Shown: positions 1-9,232, counted from the stretch's first letter. The stretch is DNA of 64,000 bases from Solimonas sp. SE-A11 (GCF_030345715.1 NZ_JAUASX010000006.1:148275-212274), one strand, 5' to 3'. Notes: generated by a model not told the origin, from the sequence alone. Program-made: numbers and translations.

Positions 1-4
1 ACCG

Positions 5-751
5 ATGCGCAAAACCATCCTCATCACCGGCGCCTCTTCCGGTCTCGGCCGCGGCATGGCGCGGGAGTTCGCCAAGGCCAGCCGCAACCTCGCGCTCTGC
101 GCGCGCCGCACCGACCGCCTGGAAGAACTGAAGGCGGAACTGGAAGCCGCTCACCCCGGCATCCGCGTGTCGATCCGCGCGCTCGACGTAAACCAGTACG
201 AGCAGGTCTTCGAGGTATTCAAGGCCTTCCGCGACGAGTTCGGCATCCTGGACCGCGTGATCGTCAATGCCGGCATCGGCAAGGGCCAGCCGGTGGGCAC
301 CGGCTACTTCCACGCCAACCGCAAGACCGCCGAGACCAACTTCGTCGCGGCGCTGGCGCAGTGCGAAGCCGCGGTGGAAATCTTCCGCGCGCAGAAGGCC
401 GGCCACCTGGTGATGATCTCCTCGATGAGCGCCATCCGCGGCATGCCGCGCAACCTCACCACCTACGCCGCCAGTAAGGCCGCCGTGGCGGCGCTGGCCG
501 AGGGCATCCGCGCCGACCTGCTGCGCACGCCGATCAAGGTCAGCACCATCTTCCCGGGCTACATCCGCTCGGAGATCAACGAGAAGGTGAAGAAGACGCC
601 GTTCATGGTCGACACCGAGACCGGCTGCCGCGCCCTGGTGGCCGCCATCGAGCGCGAGCCGGCGGAGGCCTCGGTGCCGCGCTGGCCCTGGGCGGCGCTG
701 GGTTTCCTGATGAAGCGGCTGCCGCTGTCGGCCGTGTCCAAGATGGCGTAG
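5..751 (+). CDS. SDR family NAD(P)-dependent oxidoreductase
   Basis: A 248-residue classical short-chain dehydrogenase/reductase. The cofactor-binding TGASSGLG lies at residues 8-15, NAG follows around residue 90, and the catalytic Tyr-Lys pair is in YAASK (Y154, K158) after an upstream Ser-rich strand (VMISSMS). The family reduces or oxidises carbonyl/alcohol groups with NAD(P)H in the cytoplasm; the substrate cannot be read from sequence. The ATG sits 4 bases inside the window, so its upstream context is missing and the start is chosen only because it gives the correct N-terminal Rossmann strand. The next gene is separated by a cluster of palindromes, so it is probably not in the same operon. 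Confidence 0.9.
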   Translation: MRKTILITGASSGLGRGMAREFAKASRNLALCARRTDRLEELKAELEAAHPGIRVSIRALDVNQYEQVFEVFKAFRDEFGILDRVIVNAGIGKGQPVGTGYFHANRKTAETNFVAALAQCEAAVEIFRAQKAGHLVMISSMSAIRGMPRNLTTYAASKAAVAALAEGIRADLLRTPIKVSTIFPGYIRSEINEKVKKTPFMVDTETGCRALVAAIEREPAEASVPRWPWAALGFLMKRLPLSAVSKMA

Positions 752-768
752 CCGCGCCCACGAGATTT

Positions 769-963
769 CCGTTCGCCCTGAGCCTGTCGAAGGGGTGAGC
801 CGGGGTTGTCGTGGAGTGCCTTGAATGGCACTCCACGCCGGTGAACGCCCGGCCATGGATGGCCGGGCAGGGGTAAAATGGGCGAACTGAAATCTCGCCA
901 TGGATGGCGCCACCAGAACCAGCCATTCATGCTTCGATCCTTCGACAGGCTCAGCACGAACGG
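769..963. repeat. REP-like palindrome cluster between SDR and gloA
   Basis: Two inverted copies of a repeat with core CCCTGAGCCTGTCGAAGGG-like sequence bracket this interval (769-800 forward, about 932-963 reversed). Between them are two perfect hairpins: GTGGAGTGCC/GGCACTCCAC at 811-836 with a 6-base loop, and GCCCGGCCAT/ATGGCCGGGC at 847-868 with a 2-base loop. Related repeat copies occur at 44541-44577 and 59043-59074. This is the arrangement of a BIME-type repetitive extragenic element; function is unknown. Confidence 0.75.
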
Positions 964-988
964 CATCACGCATCGCGGTGAGACACCC

Positions 989-1369
989 ATGAAAATCCTG
1001 CATACCATGCTCCGCGTCGGCGATCTCGATCGCTCCATCGCCTTCTACACCGCCGTGCTCGACATGAAGCTGCTGAGCCGCCAGGACTACCCGGACGGCA
1101 AGTTCACGCTGGCCTTCCTCGGCTTCGGCGACGGCGGGGCCGAGCTGGAGCTGACGCACAACTGGGGCGTCGAAAAGTACGAGCTGGGCACCGCCTACGG
1201 CCACGTCGCGCTGGAAGTGGAAGACGCCTACGCCGCCTGCGAGCGGGTCAAGGCCCGTGGCGGCCGCGTGACGCGCGAGGCTGGCCCCATGAAGCACGGC
1301 AGCACCGTGATCGCCTTCGTCGAGGACCCGGACGGCTACAAGGTCGAGTTCATCCAGCGCAAGGCCTAG
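989..1369 (+). CDS. gloA: lactoylglutathione lyase (glyoxalase I)
   Basis: A 126-residue glyoxalase I that converts the methylglyoxal-glutathione hemithioacetal to S-lactoylglutathione in the cytoplasm. It is close to the E. coli GloA pattern throughout. The four expected metal ligands are present: H5 in MKILH, E54 in the ELELTHNW strand, H72 in GTAYGH and E120 in GYKVE. It shares the short, metal-dependent Ni-type architecture of E. coli. The ATG at 989 is chosen because it aligns with the family N-terminus; the open frame runs further upstream into the REP-like repeats, which are not coding. Confidence 0.96.
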   Translation: MKILHTMLRVGDLDRSIAFYTAVLDMKLLSRQDYPDGKFTLAFLGFGDGGAELELTHNWGVEKYELGTAYGHVALEVEDAYAACERVKARGGRVTREAGPMKHGSTVIAFVEDPDGYKVEFIQRKA

Positions 1370-1376
1370 GCCGGCC

Positions 1377-2270
1377 TCAGGCACCCGCCGCCACGGCATC
1401 CTTCAGCACGGCCGTGAAGTGCTCCGCCGGCGGGTTGGCGTCGTCGCGCGACCGCAGGATGCCCAGCTCGATGCGCGCGCTGGCGCCACGCAGGCTACGG
1501 TACTGCACGCCGCTGCGCTGCAGGTTGCGCACCGACTCCGGCACCAGCGCGAAACCCATGCCGCTGGCCACCAGGCTGATGATGGTCTGCATCTGGCGCG
1601 CCCGCTGTGTGATGCGCGGCGTGAACCCCTGCTCGCGGCAGGTCTCCACGATCAGGTCGTGCAGGCCGGCGGCGACGTCGCGCGGCGTGATGACGAAGCT
1701 CTCGTTGGCCAGCGCCGCCAACGACACCGGCCCCTCGCGCCGCAGCAGCGGATGGCCCGCCGGCGCCGCCAGCACCAGCTTCTCGCGCCAGATCGCCTCG
1801 AACACCAGGTCCGGCTCTTCCACCGGGCCGATGCCGATGCCCAGATCCAGGCGCCCCGCGCGGATCTCCTTGATCTGCGCGTCGGTGGTGAACTCGTGCA
1901 GCTCCACCTCCACCCCCGGGAACTGCGCGCGGAAGCGCTTCAGCGTCGGCGGCAGCACGCCGTAGTCCACGATCGACACGAAGCCCACCGCCAGCAGGCC
2001 GATGTCGCCGCGGCCGGCGCTCTGCGCCTTCAGCCGTGCCTGCTCGAGCCGCCGCAGCACGATCCGCACCTCGTCGTAGAACAGCTGCCCGGCCACCGTC
2101 AGCGCCACGCCGCGGTTGCTGCGCCGGAACAGCTCGACGCCCAGCTCGCCTTCCAGCGCCTTGACCTGGGTGGACAGCGGCGGCTGCGAGACGTGCAGCC
2201 GCTCGGCGGCACGCGAGAAGTTCTTCTCCTCGGCCACGGCGACGAAGTAGCGCAACTGCCGGATATCCAC
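1377..2270 (-). CDS. LysR-family transcriptional regulator
   Basis: A 297-residue LysR-type regulator with an N-terminal winged helix-turn-helix (residues about 1-60, [17 protein letters not shown] then [13 protein letters not shown]) and a periplasmic-binding-fold effector domain. The start is a GTG at 2270, giving the standard MDIRQLRYF opening. It is divergent from ilvD, and the 103-base gap contains an inverted repeat (CTATAC/GTATAG), so it may regulate ilvD, itself, or both. The effector is unknown. It ends convergently 7 bases from gloA. Confidence 0.93.
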   Translation of the reverse strand: MDIRQLRYFVAVAEEKNFSRAAERLHVSQPPLSTQVKALEGELGVELFRRSNRGVALTVAGQLFYDEVRIVLRRLEQARLKAQSAGRGDIGLLAVGFVSIVDYGVLPPTLKRFRAQFPGVEVELHEFTTDAQIKEIRAGRLDLGIGIGPVEEPDLVFEAIWREKLVLAAPAGHPLLRREGPVSLAALANESFVITPRDVAAGLHDLIVETCREQGFTPRITQRARQMQTIISLVASGMGFALVPESVRNLQRSGVQYRSLRGASARIELGILRSRDDANPPAEHFTAVLKDAVAAGA

Positions 2271-2282
2271 TATTCGAAAACC

Positions 2283-2320
2283 CTATACCAAACCATGTAT
2301 TTTCGTATTTGCTAGTATAG
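2283..2320. promoter_or_regulatory. possible LysR operator between the LysR gene and ilvD
   Basis: CTATAC at 2283-2288 and GTATAG at 2315-2320 form an inverted repeat in an AT-rich patch (TATTTTCGTATTTGCTAG) that is unusual for this GC-rich DNA. It lies between the divergent starts of the LysR gene and ilvD, where LysR regulators commonly bind. The assignment is inferred from position and symmetry only. Confidence 0.4.
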
Positions 2321-2373
2321 ATGACTATCGGCAGAATCCGCAGCCCCAAGGCCCTACAACCCAGGAAAACCGT

Positions 2374-4215
2374 ATGCCCGTCCTCCGCTCCCGTACCAGC
2401 ACCGCCGGCCGCAACATGGCGGGTGCCCGCGCACTGTGGCGCGCCACCGGCATGAAGGACGGCGACTTCGGCAAGCCGATCATCGCTGTGGCCAACTCGT
2501 TCACGCAGTTCGTGCCCGGCCACGTCCACCTCAAGGACCTGGGCCAGATGGTGATCTCGGAGATCGAGAAGGCCGGCGGCGTGGGCAAGGAGTTCAACAC
2601 CATCGCCGTGGACGACGGCATCGCCATGGGCCATGACGGCATGCTCTACAGCCTGCCCTCACGCGAGCTGATCGCCGACGCCGTGGAGTACATGTGCAAT
2701 GCGCACACCGCCGACGCCCTGGTGTGCATCTCCAACTGCGACAAGATCACCCCCGGCATGCTGATGGCCGCCCTGCGCCTCAACATCCCGGTGATCTTCG
2801 TCTCCGGTGGCCCGATGGAAGCCGGCAAGACCAAGCTGGCCGACAAGGTCATCCCGCTGGACCTGGTCGACGCCATGGTGGCCGCGGCCGACAGCAACGT
2901 CTCCGACGCAGACGTGGACAAGATCGAGCGCTCGGCCTGCCCCACCTGCGGCTCCTGCTCCGGCATGTTCACCGCCAACTCGATGAACTGCCTGACCGAG
3001 GCGCTGGGCCTGTCGCAGCCGGGCAACGGCTCGCTGGTGGCCACGCACGCCGACCGCGAGCAGCTGTTCCGCCGCGCCGGCCAGCGCATCGTCGGTCTCG
3101 CCAACCGCTACTACCGTGATGGCGACGAGAGCGTGCTGCCGCGCAACATCGCCAGCAAGGCGGCGTTCGAGAACGCCATGTCGCTGGACATCGCCATGGG
3201 CGGCTCCACCAACACCGTGCTGCACCTGCTAGCCGCCGCGCAGGAAGGCGAGATCGACTTCAGCATGCAGGACATTGACCGCCTGTCGCGCCGCGTGCCG
3301 ACGCTGTGCAAGGTGGCGCCGTCCAGCCACTACCACATGGAGGACGTGCATCGCGCCGGCGGCGTGATGGCGATCCTGGGCGAGATGGACCGCGCCGGCC
3401 TGCTGCACACCGACGTGCCGACCGTGCACAGCGCCACGCTGGCCGAGGCCCTGGAGGCCTGGGACATCGTGCGCACCCGCGACGTCGAGGTGCATGAATT
3501 CTTCCGCGCCGGCCCGGCCGGCATCCCGACGCAGCAGGCCTTCTCGCAGTCCTGCCGCTACGACGCGCTGGACCTGGACCGCGCCAAGGGCTGCATCCGC
3601 GCCGCGCCGACGGCCTACAGCGCCGACGGCGGCCTGGCGGTGCTGTACGGCAACCTCGCCGAGCGCGGCTGCATCGTGAAGACCGCCGGCGTGGACGAGA
3701 GCATCCTCAAGTTCCGCGGCCCGGCCGTGGTGTTCGAAAGCCAAGATGCCGCGGTCGAAGCGATCCTCGGCGGCCAGGTGAAGGCCGGCGACGCCGTGGT
3801 CATCCGCTACGAAGGCCCGCGCGGCGGCCCCGGCATGCAGGAAATGCTCTACCCGACCAGCTACCTGAAGTCCAAGGGCCTCGGGAAGTCCTGCGCGCTG
3901 CTGACCGATGGCCGCTTCTCCGGTGGCACCTCGGGCCTGTCGATCGGCCACGTCTCACCGGAAGCGGCGGAAGGCGGCACCATCGGCCTGATAGAGAACG
4001 GCGACCTGATCAACATCGACATCCCCAACCGCCGCATCGATCTGGAGATCGACGCCGCCGTGCTGCAGCAGCGCCGCGCCGCGCAGGATGCCAAGGGCTG
4101 GAAGCCGGCCGCGCCGCGCGCACGCAAGGTGTCGATCGCACTGAAGGCCTACGCCGCGTTCGCCACCAGCGCCGACAAGGGCGCGGTGCGCGACCGCAGC
4201 AAGCTCGAAGGCTGA
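2374..4215 (+). CDS. ilvD: dihydroxy-acid dehydratase
   Basis: A 613-residue dihydroxy-acid dehydratase, close in length to the E. coli enzyme. It dehydrates 2,3-dihydroxyisovalerate and 2,3-dihydroxymethylvalerate to the 2-keto acids in valine/isoleucine synthesis, using an Fe-S cluster. The conserved Cys segments are present: [12 protein letters not shown], then [18 protein letters not shown] and the following SQPGNGS. An AGGA ribosome site precedes the ATG. The gene is followed by a strong hairpin at 4222-4257. The divergent LysR gene is a candidate regulator. Confidence 0.98.
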   Translation: MPVLRSRTSTAGRNMAGARALWRATGMKDGDFGKPIIAVANSFTQFVPGHVHLKDLGQMVISEIEKAGGVGKEFNTIAVDDGIAMGHDGMLYSLPSRELIADAVEYMCNAHTADALVCISNCDKITPGMLMAALRLNIPVIFVSGGPMEAGKTKLADKVIPLDLVDAMVAAADSNVSDADVDKIERSACPTCGSCSGMFTANSMNCLTEALGLSQPGNGSLVATHADREQLFRRAGQRIVGLANRYYRDGDESVLPRNIASKAAFENAMSLDIAMGGSTNTVLHLLAAAQEGEIDFSMQDIDRLSRRVPTLCKVAPSSHYHMEDVHRAGGVMAILGEMDRAGLLHTDVPTVHSATLAEALEAWDIVRTRDVEVHEFFRAGPAGIPTQQAFSQSCRYDALDLDRAKGCIRAAPTAYSADGGLAVLYGNLAERGCIVKTAGVDESILKFRGPAVVFESQDAAVEAILGGQVKAGDAVVIRYEGPRGGPGMQEMLYPTSYLKSKGLGKSCALLTDGRFSGGTSGLSIGHVSPEAAEGGTIGLIENGDLINIDIPNRRIDLEIDAAVLQQRRAAQDAKGWKPAAPRARKVSIALKAYAAFATSADKGAVRDRSKLEG

Positions 4216-4221
4216 GTACCG

Positions 4222-4257
4222 CACGAACCGCGGCCGTCAGCACGGCCGCGGTTCGTG
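4222..4257. terminator. bidirectional hairpin between ilvD and the MAPEG gene
   Basis: A perfect 16-base stem (CACGAACCGCGGCCGT / ACGGCCGCGGTTCGTG) with a CAGC loop lies between two convergent genes, 6 bases past the ilvD stop. It lacks a clear T-tract on either strand, so it may stabilise the 3' ends rather than act as a classical intrinsic terminator. Confidence 0.6.
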
Positions 4258-4267
4258 TCGTGCTGCG

Positions 4268-4654
4268 CTATCCGCGCAGACAGGCCAGCAGCAGCCACAG
4301 CACGGCGGCGGCTTCGGTCAGATAGGTCAGGCCAGCAGCGGCCTGCCGCAGCCGGAAGGCCGAGCCCAGCATGCTCGCCGCATGCATCAGGCGCGAGGCG
4401 GTGAACCCCAGCACCAGCGTGCCGGTCACCAGGGCCGGCGCCGCGGCAAACTCCAGGGCCAGCACCAGCAGACCGAAGACGGTGATGTGTTCCACGGCGT
4501 TGCCGTGGGCACGGATCGCCGCCTTCATCTCGGGTTTGCCGCCATCGCCGTTGGACACGCGATACTTCATGCGGTTGCGCGAGACGTTCAGCGCCAGCAG
4601 CGTGACGATCAGCCCATTGAGGGCGGCGTAGAGGACGAACCATTCGTGCTGCAT
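4268..4654 (-). CDS. MAPEG-family membrane protein
   Basis: A 128-residue hydrophobic protein with about four membrane helices and the MAPEG pattern: an N-terminal helix, a loop with KYRVSNGDGG, then RAHGNAVEHITVF where the Arg/His/Asn/Glu are family hallmarks. MAPEG proteins include glutathione-dependent membrane enzymes and many uncharacterised bacterial members; no activity can be assigned. The ATG at 4654 is chosen because it starts directly at the first helix (MQHEWFVLYAALNG). The frame extends 32 codons further upstream, but that part overlaps the YheT-type gene and has no membrane-protein character. Confidence 0.85.
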   Translation of the reverse strand: MQHEWFVLYAALNGLIVTLLALNVSRNRMKYRVSNGDGGKPEMKAAIRAHGNAVEHITVFGLLVLALEFAAAPALVTGTLVLGFTASRLMHAASMLGSAFRLRQAAAGLTYLTEAAAVLWLLLACLRG

Positions 4655-4685
4655 GCGATGCTCCCGTTGCCAGAGGGCTGAGCCG

Positions 4686-5681
4686 TCAGGGCGCGCCCAG
4701 CCAGCCGGCGATGCGCGCTTCCAGCCAGAATTCCATCCGCCCTCCGGCACCGGCGGCGACGAAGCCGACGTGCCCGCCGGTGTGCGCCAGTTCCAGCGTC
4801 ACCTGCGGCGCCAGCTGGGTCTCGCGCGGCACGATGTCCGGCGTCATGAAGGGATCGTCCAGCGAGTTGATCACCAGGGTCTGACGGTGGATGCGGTCCA
4901 GGTACTGGCCGCAGGCGGCACGCTGGTAGTAGTCCCGCGCATCGCGGTAGCCGTTGAGCGGCGCGGTGTAGGCGTTGTCGAACTCATGGAAGTCACGGGC
5001 CCGCATCGTCGCCGCCAGGTCCACGCCCGGGGGCACCGGCACCTTCTGGTGCTTGAGCTGCACGGCCTTCTTGAGGTCGCCCAGCATGCGCTGCTGGTAG
5101 ATGCGCGAGAAGCCGCGGCGCAGCCGCTCGACGCATTCGTGCAGGCGGAAGGGCACGCTGGCCGCGACCACGCAATCCGGCAGCGCGTCATGGCCTTCCT
5201 CGCTCATGGCCTTGAGCAGCACGTTGCCGCCCAAGGACCAGCCCACCGCCGCCAGGCGCACGCCCGGCTCCCGCGCGTGCAACTGCTGCCACAGCCAGCG
5301 CAGGTCGGCGGTGTCGCCGTGGTTATACAGGCGCGGCGTCAGGTTGGGCTCACCGGCACCGCGCAGCAGCAGGATGGCGATGCGCCAGCCCTGCGCCGAC
5401 AGGCGCTGCGCCAGGCCGCGCAGGTACTTGGACTGGAAACCGCCGGTCAGGCCGTGGATCAGCACGGCGATGGAGGCGCCGGCGTTCTGCTCGCCACTCC
5501 AGCCGACATCAATGAAGTCGCCGTCCGGCGTCTGCAGGCGCTCCACCCGCAGCGGCATCTCCGGCGGGCTGCGCAGCAGGAAGGGGCTCAAGGTCTGCAG
5601 GTGCGGATTGCGCAGCAGCGGATGCGGGCGGAACTCGCTGCGGATGACGCGGCCATGGGACACGCGGGCGTCGTCGGACAT
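4686..5681 (-). CDS. YheT-type alpha/beta hydrolase
   Basis: A 331-residue alpha/beta hydrolase of the YheT/EMB8 family. It has RNPHLQTL near the N-terminus (typical of this family), an oxyanion-loop segment LIHGLTGG, the nucleophile elbow GWSLGGN, a late Asp (NSLDDPF) and a C-terminal His (HTGGHVGF). It is probably an esterase; the physiological substrate is unknown. Its ATG overlaps the dusB stop by one base (TGATG), so the two are translationally coupled with dusB upstream. Confidence 0.9.
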   Translation of the reverse strand: MSDDARVSHGRVIRSEFRPHPLLRNPHLQTLSPFLLRSPPEMPLRVERLQTPDGDFIDVGWSGEQNAGASIAVLIHGLTGGFQSKYLRGLAQRLSAQGWRIAILLLRGAGEPNLTPRLYNHGDTADLRWLWQQLHAREPGVRLAAVGWSLGGNVLLKAMSEEGHDALPDCVVAASVPFRLHECVERLRRGFSRIYQQRMLGDLKKAVQLKHQKVPVPPGVDLAATMRARDFHEFDNAYTAPLNGYRDARDYYQRAACGQYLDRIHRQTLVINSLDDPFMTPDIVPRETQLAPQVTLELAHTGGHVGFVAAGAGGRMEFWLEARIAGWLGAP

Positions 5682-6688
5682 CAGGCGACCTCGGGCAATG
5701 CCGGCTGGCTGAGGAATTCGTCGACGCAGCGGCGCTGCTCGGCGACGTCGGTCAGGCGGTTCACCGCCTGCCAGAAGGCGGCCACGCCGGGCTCGGCCTG
5801 GCAGTACCACTGGATGTGCTTGCGTGCCACGCGCACGCCGCGGCCCTCGCCGTAGAAGGCATAGAGCGCGTCGAGGTGCTCCAGCAGCCAGCGGCGCTGC
5901 TCGAAGCGCGTCGCGGCCGGCAGCTTCTCGCCGGTGGCCAGGTAATGGGCGATCTCGCGGAAGATCCAGGGGCGCCCTTGCGCGGCGCGCCCCACCATCA
6001 CGGCGTCGCAGCCGGTGTAGTCCAGCACCTGCTTCGCCTTCTCGGGCGAGTCGATGTCGCCGTTGGCGGTCACCGGGATGCGCAGCGCCTGCTTGATCGC
6101 GGCGATGGTGTCGTACTCGGCAAAGCCCTCGTACTGATCCTCGCGCGTGCGACCATGCACCACCAGCGACTGGATACCGCTGTCCTCGGCGATACGCGCG
6201 ATGACCGGGCCGTTGCGGTGCGCGCGTGCCCAGCCGGTGCGAATCTTCAGCGTCACCGGCACGTCCACCGCGGCGACCACGGCGGCGCAGATGCGGCCCA
6301 CCAGGGCTTCGTCGCGCATCAGCGCGGAGCCGGAGTCCACCTTGCAGACCTTCTTGGCCGGGCAGCCCATGTTGATGTCGATGATCTGCGCGCCCTGGTC
6401 GACGTTGACGCGCGCCGCTTCCGCCATCTGCTCCGGGTCGTAGCCGGCGATCTGCACGGAGATGGGCCCCGGCTCGCCGGCATGGTCGCGGCGCAGGCGC
6501 GACTTCTCGGTGTGCCAGAGGCTGGCGTCGGAGGTGGTCATCTCGGACACGGCCAGGCCTGCGCCGAGCCGCTTGCACAGCTGGCGGAAGGGCCGGTCGG
6601 TGACGCCAGCCATGGGGGCGAGCACGACAGGCGGGTCGATACGGTAGCCGCCGATCTGCAGGAACTTCGGGTTATCCACAGCCGCCAT
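5681..6688 (-). CDS. dusB: tRNA dihydrouridine synthase B
   Basis: A 335-residue FMN-dependent tRNA-dihydrouridine synthase. VVLAPMAGVTDRPFR opens the TIM barrel, NMGCPAKKVCK carries the catalytic Cys, and the FMN phosphate region is near ANGDIDSPEKA and MVGRAAQGRPW. It reduces specific uridines in the tRNA D-loop using NADPH. The DusB assignment over DusA/C rests on the overall pattern. The frame continues 101 codons upstream with no Dus homology, and the ATG at 6688 (MAAVDNPKFLQIGGYRI) gives the normal N-terminus. It is divergent from the hydrolase at 6810 and coupled to the YheT-type gene downstream. Confidence 0.95.
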   Translation of the reverse strand: MAAVDNPKFLQIGGYRIDPPVVLAPMAGVTDRPFRQLCKRLGAGLAVSEMTTSDASLWHTEKSRLRRDHAGEPGPISVQIAGYDPEQMAEAARVNVDQGAQIIDINMGCPAKKVCKVDSGSALMRDEALVGRICAAVVAAVDVPVTLKIRTGWARAHRNGPVIARIAEDSGIQSLVVHGRTREDQYEGFAEYDTIAAIKQALRIPVTANGDIDSPEKAKQVLDYTGCDAVMVGRAAQGRPWIFREIAHYLATGEKLPAATRFEQRRWLLEHLDALYAFYGEGRGVRVARKHIQWYCQAEPGVAAFWQAVNRLTDVAEQRRCVDEFLSQPALPEVA

Positions 6689-6809
6689 TGTACCCGCCGC
6701 CCCCTGGGTCACGGCATGGCCCGTCCGCCCGCCGGCCGCCACGCGAGGACGTGTCGCGGCGACGGCGCGAGCGTGTAGCATCGGCGCAAACCTGCCCCCG
6801 TTGCCGCCG

Positions 6810-7523
6810 ATGGCCCGCCCTGATACTTCCGAAGTCGCCTCGCCCTCCCTGTTCCTGCTGCTGTCCGAGCTGCGCGTCGGCGCCGAGGCGGCCCAGCACC
6901 TCCTGCGCGGCCTGAGCGTGCGCGGGCTGCCGCGTGGCCGTGGCGAGCCGGTGATGGTGATCCCCGGCTTCGGCGCCAGCGACGTCAACACTGCGGCACT
7001 GCGCCGCGCGCTGAACCAGCTGGGCTACGAGGCCGTGGGCTGGGGCTGCGGCCGCAACATGGGCATGCGCCCGCAGGTCCGCGACCGCCTCGCGCAGAGC
7101 CTGCGCTCGCTGTGCGAGGAGCGCGGCCAGAAGGTGACGCTGATCGGCTGGAGCCTGGGCGGCGTGTTTGCCCGCGAGATGGCCCGCCACCAGCCGCAAT
7201 GCGTGCGCCGCGTCTTTACGCTGGGCAGCCCCTTCAACGGCCACCCCAACGCCAACAACCTGGTAAAGCTGTTCGGACTGATGAATCCCAAGATGCGCGG
7301 CACGCCCGACCTGGACGGCTTCCGCCGCCGCATCCCGGCCCCGCCGGTGCCCTGCATCGCGATCCACACCAAGAGCGACGGCATCGTCGCCTGGCAGTGC
7401 TCGGTGGAAACCGAGGGCGCGCAGATCGAGAACGTGGAGGTGCGCGGCACGCACTTCGGCCTGCCCCTGAACCCCCAGGTGCTGCGCGTGATTGCCGAGC
7501 GGATGTCCGCCGACGCAGCCTAG
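6810..7523 (+). CDS. alpha/beta hydrolase (lipase/esterase-like)
   Basis: A 237-residue alpha/beta hydrolase with VMVIPGFGAS as the oxyanion segment, GWSLGGVFAREMARH as the Ser nucleophile elbow, a late Asp (HTKSDGIVAW) and a C-terminal His (GTHFGLPLN). The fold resembles PGAP1/lipase-type serine hydrolases. No signal peptide is visible, so it is probably cytoplasmic. The ATG at 6810 is preferred over an in-frame TTG at 6801. It converges on rsmB with only 16 bases between the stops. Confidence 0.88.
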   Translation: MARPDTSEVASPSLFLLLSELRVGAEAAQHLLRGLSVRGLPRGRGEPVMVIPGFGASDVNTAALRRALNQLGYEAVGWGCGRNMGMRPQVRDRLAQSLRSLCEERGQKVTLIGWSLGGVFAREMARHQPQCVRRVFTLGSPFNGHPNANNLVKLFGLMNPKMRGTPDLDGFRRRIPAPPVPCIAIHTKSDGIVAWQCSVETEGAQIENVEVRGTHFGLPLNPQVLRVIAERMSADAA

Positions 7524-7539
7524 CGTTGGTCAGGGCCTC

Positions 7540-8820
7540 CTAGCCCCGTTCGAACGCGGCGGCAAAGAATCCGTCGGTACCGTGCCTCTGCGGCAGCAGC
7601 CGCAGCTCCGCGCCCTCCCAGTCCGCCCCTGCGGCCCGCAGGATCGCGCCTGCGTCGGTGCGGCGGTACTCCGGGTGCGCCGCCAGGAAGGCCGCCACCA
7701 CATCGTCGTTCTCCACTGCCATCAGGCTGCAGGTGGCGTAGACCAGGCGCCCGCCCAGGCGCGGCAGGCGCGCTGCGTCATCGAGAATCTGCAGCTGCAG
7801 GGCCTGGAGCGCCGCGAAGTCCGGCTCGCGCAGGCGCAACTCCGGGTTGCGCCGCCAGATGCCGGTGGCCGAGCAAGGCGCATCCACCAGCACCGCATCA
7901 CAACGGCCGGCGAGCCGTTCCATGGCCTCGACGTCGGGCAGTGCCAGGCCGCTGACGCCGTTCACGCCCGCGCGCTCCAGGCGCGGTCGCAGTTTCTTCA
8001 GGCGCGACGCGCTGATGTCACAGGCCAGCAGTTCGCCCTGGTCCTGCATCTGCGCCGCCAGCGCCAGCGTCTTGCCGCCCGCGCCGGCACAGTAATCCAC
8101 CACCCGCTCACCCGGTCGCACCGCCGCGAGCAGCGCGATCAGTTGGCTGCCCTCGTCCTGCGGCTCCACCCAGCCCTCGCGGAAGCTGCCAAGGTTCTGC
8201 AACGGCGCGCGGCCCGACAGGCGCAGCCCCAGCGGCGAGCGTGGCGTCAGCTCCGCCGCCACCCCCTCCTCTGCCAGCCGCTGCTGTGCGGACTCGCGCG
8301 TGGCCTTGAGCCGGTTGACCCGCAGGTCTACTTGCGCCTGGCCACGCAGGGCCTGCGCCAGCGCCGCGGTCTCCTCCGCGCCGTACTGCGCAAGGAGCCG
8401 CGCATGACAGGCATCCGGCAGGTTGTCGCGTTGCGCCGGCGTCAGCGACGCTGGGTCGAACTCCGCCAGGCGCTGCGCCAGCAAGGAGGCCTGCGGCACG
8501 CCCCAGTCCGCCAGCGTCACCGCTTCAGCCTGTACCAGGTCCAGCAGGCGGAGCACGCAGAGCGCTCCGGCGTCGACCTTGGCCTCGCCGGCGATGGCCT
8601 GCAGGCGACGCAGGTCGCGCAGCACGCCGTAGACCAGGTCGCCGATGCGTGCGCGGTCGCGCGAGCCGCACTGGCGGTTGGCGCGGAACAGCTCCTGCAG
8701 GATCGCATCCGCCGGCCGCTGCGCCGCCAGGGTCGCCTCCAGGGCCTGTCGCGCTAGCAGTAACTGCGCCCGGCGCAGGCTCGGAGCGGAAGTTTTTACA
8801 GAATCGCCCAACGAACTCAT
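7540..8820 (-). CDS. rsmB: 16S rRNA (cytosine-967-C5)-methyltransferase
   Basis: A 426-residue RsmB/Fmu-type RNA m5C methyltransferase. The first ~150 residues look like the NusB-type RNA-binding domain (RRAQLLLARQALEATL, then NRQCGSRDRARIGDLVYGVL). The C-terminal Rossmann domain carries the SAM motif VVDYCAGAGGKTLALAA, the motif IV Cys in DAPCSATGIWRRNPE and the catalytic Cys in YATCSLMAVEND. It methylates C967 of 16S rRNA. It stands alone here, without the fmt/def neighbours often seen in other gammaproteobacteria. Confidence 0.96.
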   Translation of the reverse strand: MSSLGDSVKTSAPSLRRAQLLLARQALEATLAAQRPADAILQELFRANRQCGSRDRARIGDLVYGVLRDLRRLQAIAGEAKVDAGALCVLRLLDLVQAEAVTLADWGVPQASLLAQRLAEFDPASLTPAQRDNLPDACHARLLAQYGAEETAALAQALRGQAQVDLRVNRLKATRESAQQRLAEEGVAAELTPRSPLGLRLSGRAPLQNLGSFREGWVEPQDEGSQLIALLAAVRPGERVVDYCAGAGGKTLALAAQMQDQGELLACDISASRLKKLRPRLERAGVNGVSGLALPDVEAMERLAGRCDAVLVDAPCSATGIWRRNPELRLREPDFAALQALQLQILDDAARLPRLGGRLVYATCSLMAVENDDVVAAFLAAHPEYRRTDAGAILRAAGADWEGAELRLLPQRHGTDGFFAAAFERG

Positions 8821-9035
8821 GGAAAAGCCTTAAGTCCTTGCCGGCAATGACTACCGGTCTTCTGTGGAACCAAGATATCGAATGGCCGGCGAACTACCGT
8901 TCGTCGGATATTTCATCACACTGCGGCACAACCTATTGTGTTCGTAAAACGCTGCTGACACTATCAATGCGGGTGGTGGATCACAGACGGAGGGTCTGCG
9001 TTTCTGGCCACTTTTTCTGGCAATTGGAGGCTGTC

Positions 9036-9095
9036 ATGGCTGCTAAGAAGGCTGCTAAGAAGGCTGCACCGAAGAAAGCTGCTAAGAAGAAGTAA
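9036..9095 (+). CDS. 19-residue Lys/Ala-rich histone H1-like microprotein
   Basis: An ATG preceded by TTGGAGG at a 5-base spacing opens a 19-codon frame made only of Met, Ala, Lys and one Pro (MAAKKAAKKAAPKKAAKKK). It ends at TAA and is followed within about 30 bases by a strong intrinsic terminator. The peptide resembles the KAAKK repeats of bacterial histone H1-like/AlgP C-terminal tails, which bind nucleic acid. Upstream, 8821-9035 has no other gene; TTGTGT (8936-8941) and CACTAT (8959-8964), 17 bases apart, are a weak promoter candidate. Coding status is inferred from the ribosome site, composition and terminator; function is unknown. Confidence 0.65.
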   Translation: MAAKKAAKKAAPKKAAKKK

Positions 9096-9123
9096 GCGTC
9101 AAACCCACTGCATTGAAAGACCT

Positions 9124-9159
9124 GCGCGACAGTCTTCACAGACTGTCGCGCTTTTCTTT
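9124..9159 (+). terminator. intrinsic terminator after the microprotein gene
   Basis: An 11-base perfect stem GCGCGACAGTC/GACTGTCGCGC with a TTCACA loop is followed by TTTTCTTT. This is a textbook Rho-independent terminator serving the 9036-9095 transcript. Confidence 0.88.
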
Positions 9160-9232
9160 GGTGCGCCCGCTTGTGCGCCTGACCATCGGCAGCGGTGATA
9201 CATTTCCTCCATAGACCGTTGCTGGAGGGGTT

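Noticed and set aside
6689..6991. 101-codon extension of dusB
   Set aside because: No Dus homology, overlaps the divergent hydrolase start, and the internal ATG gives a family-length protein.
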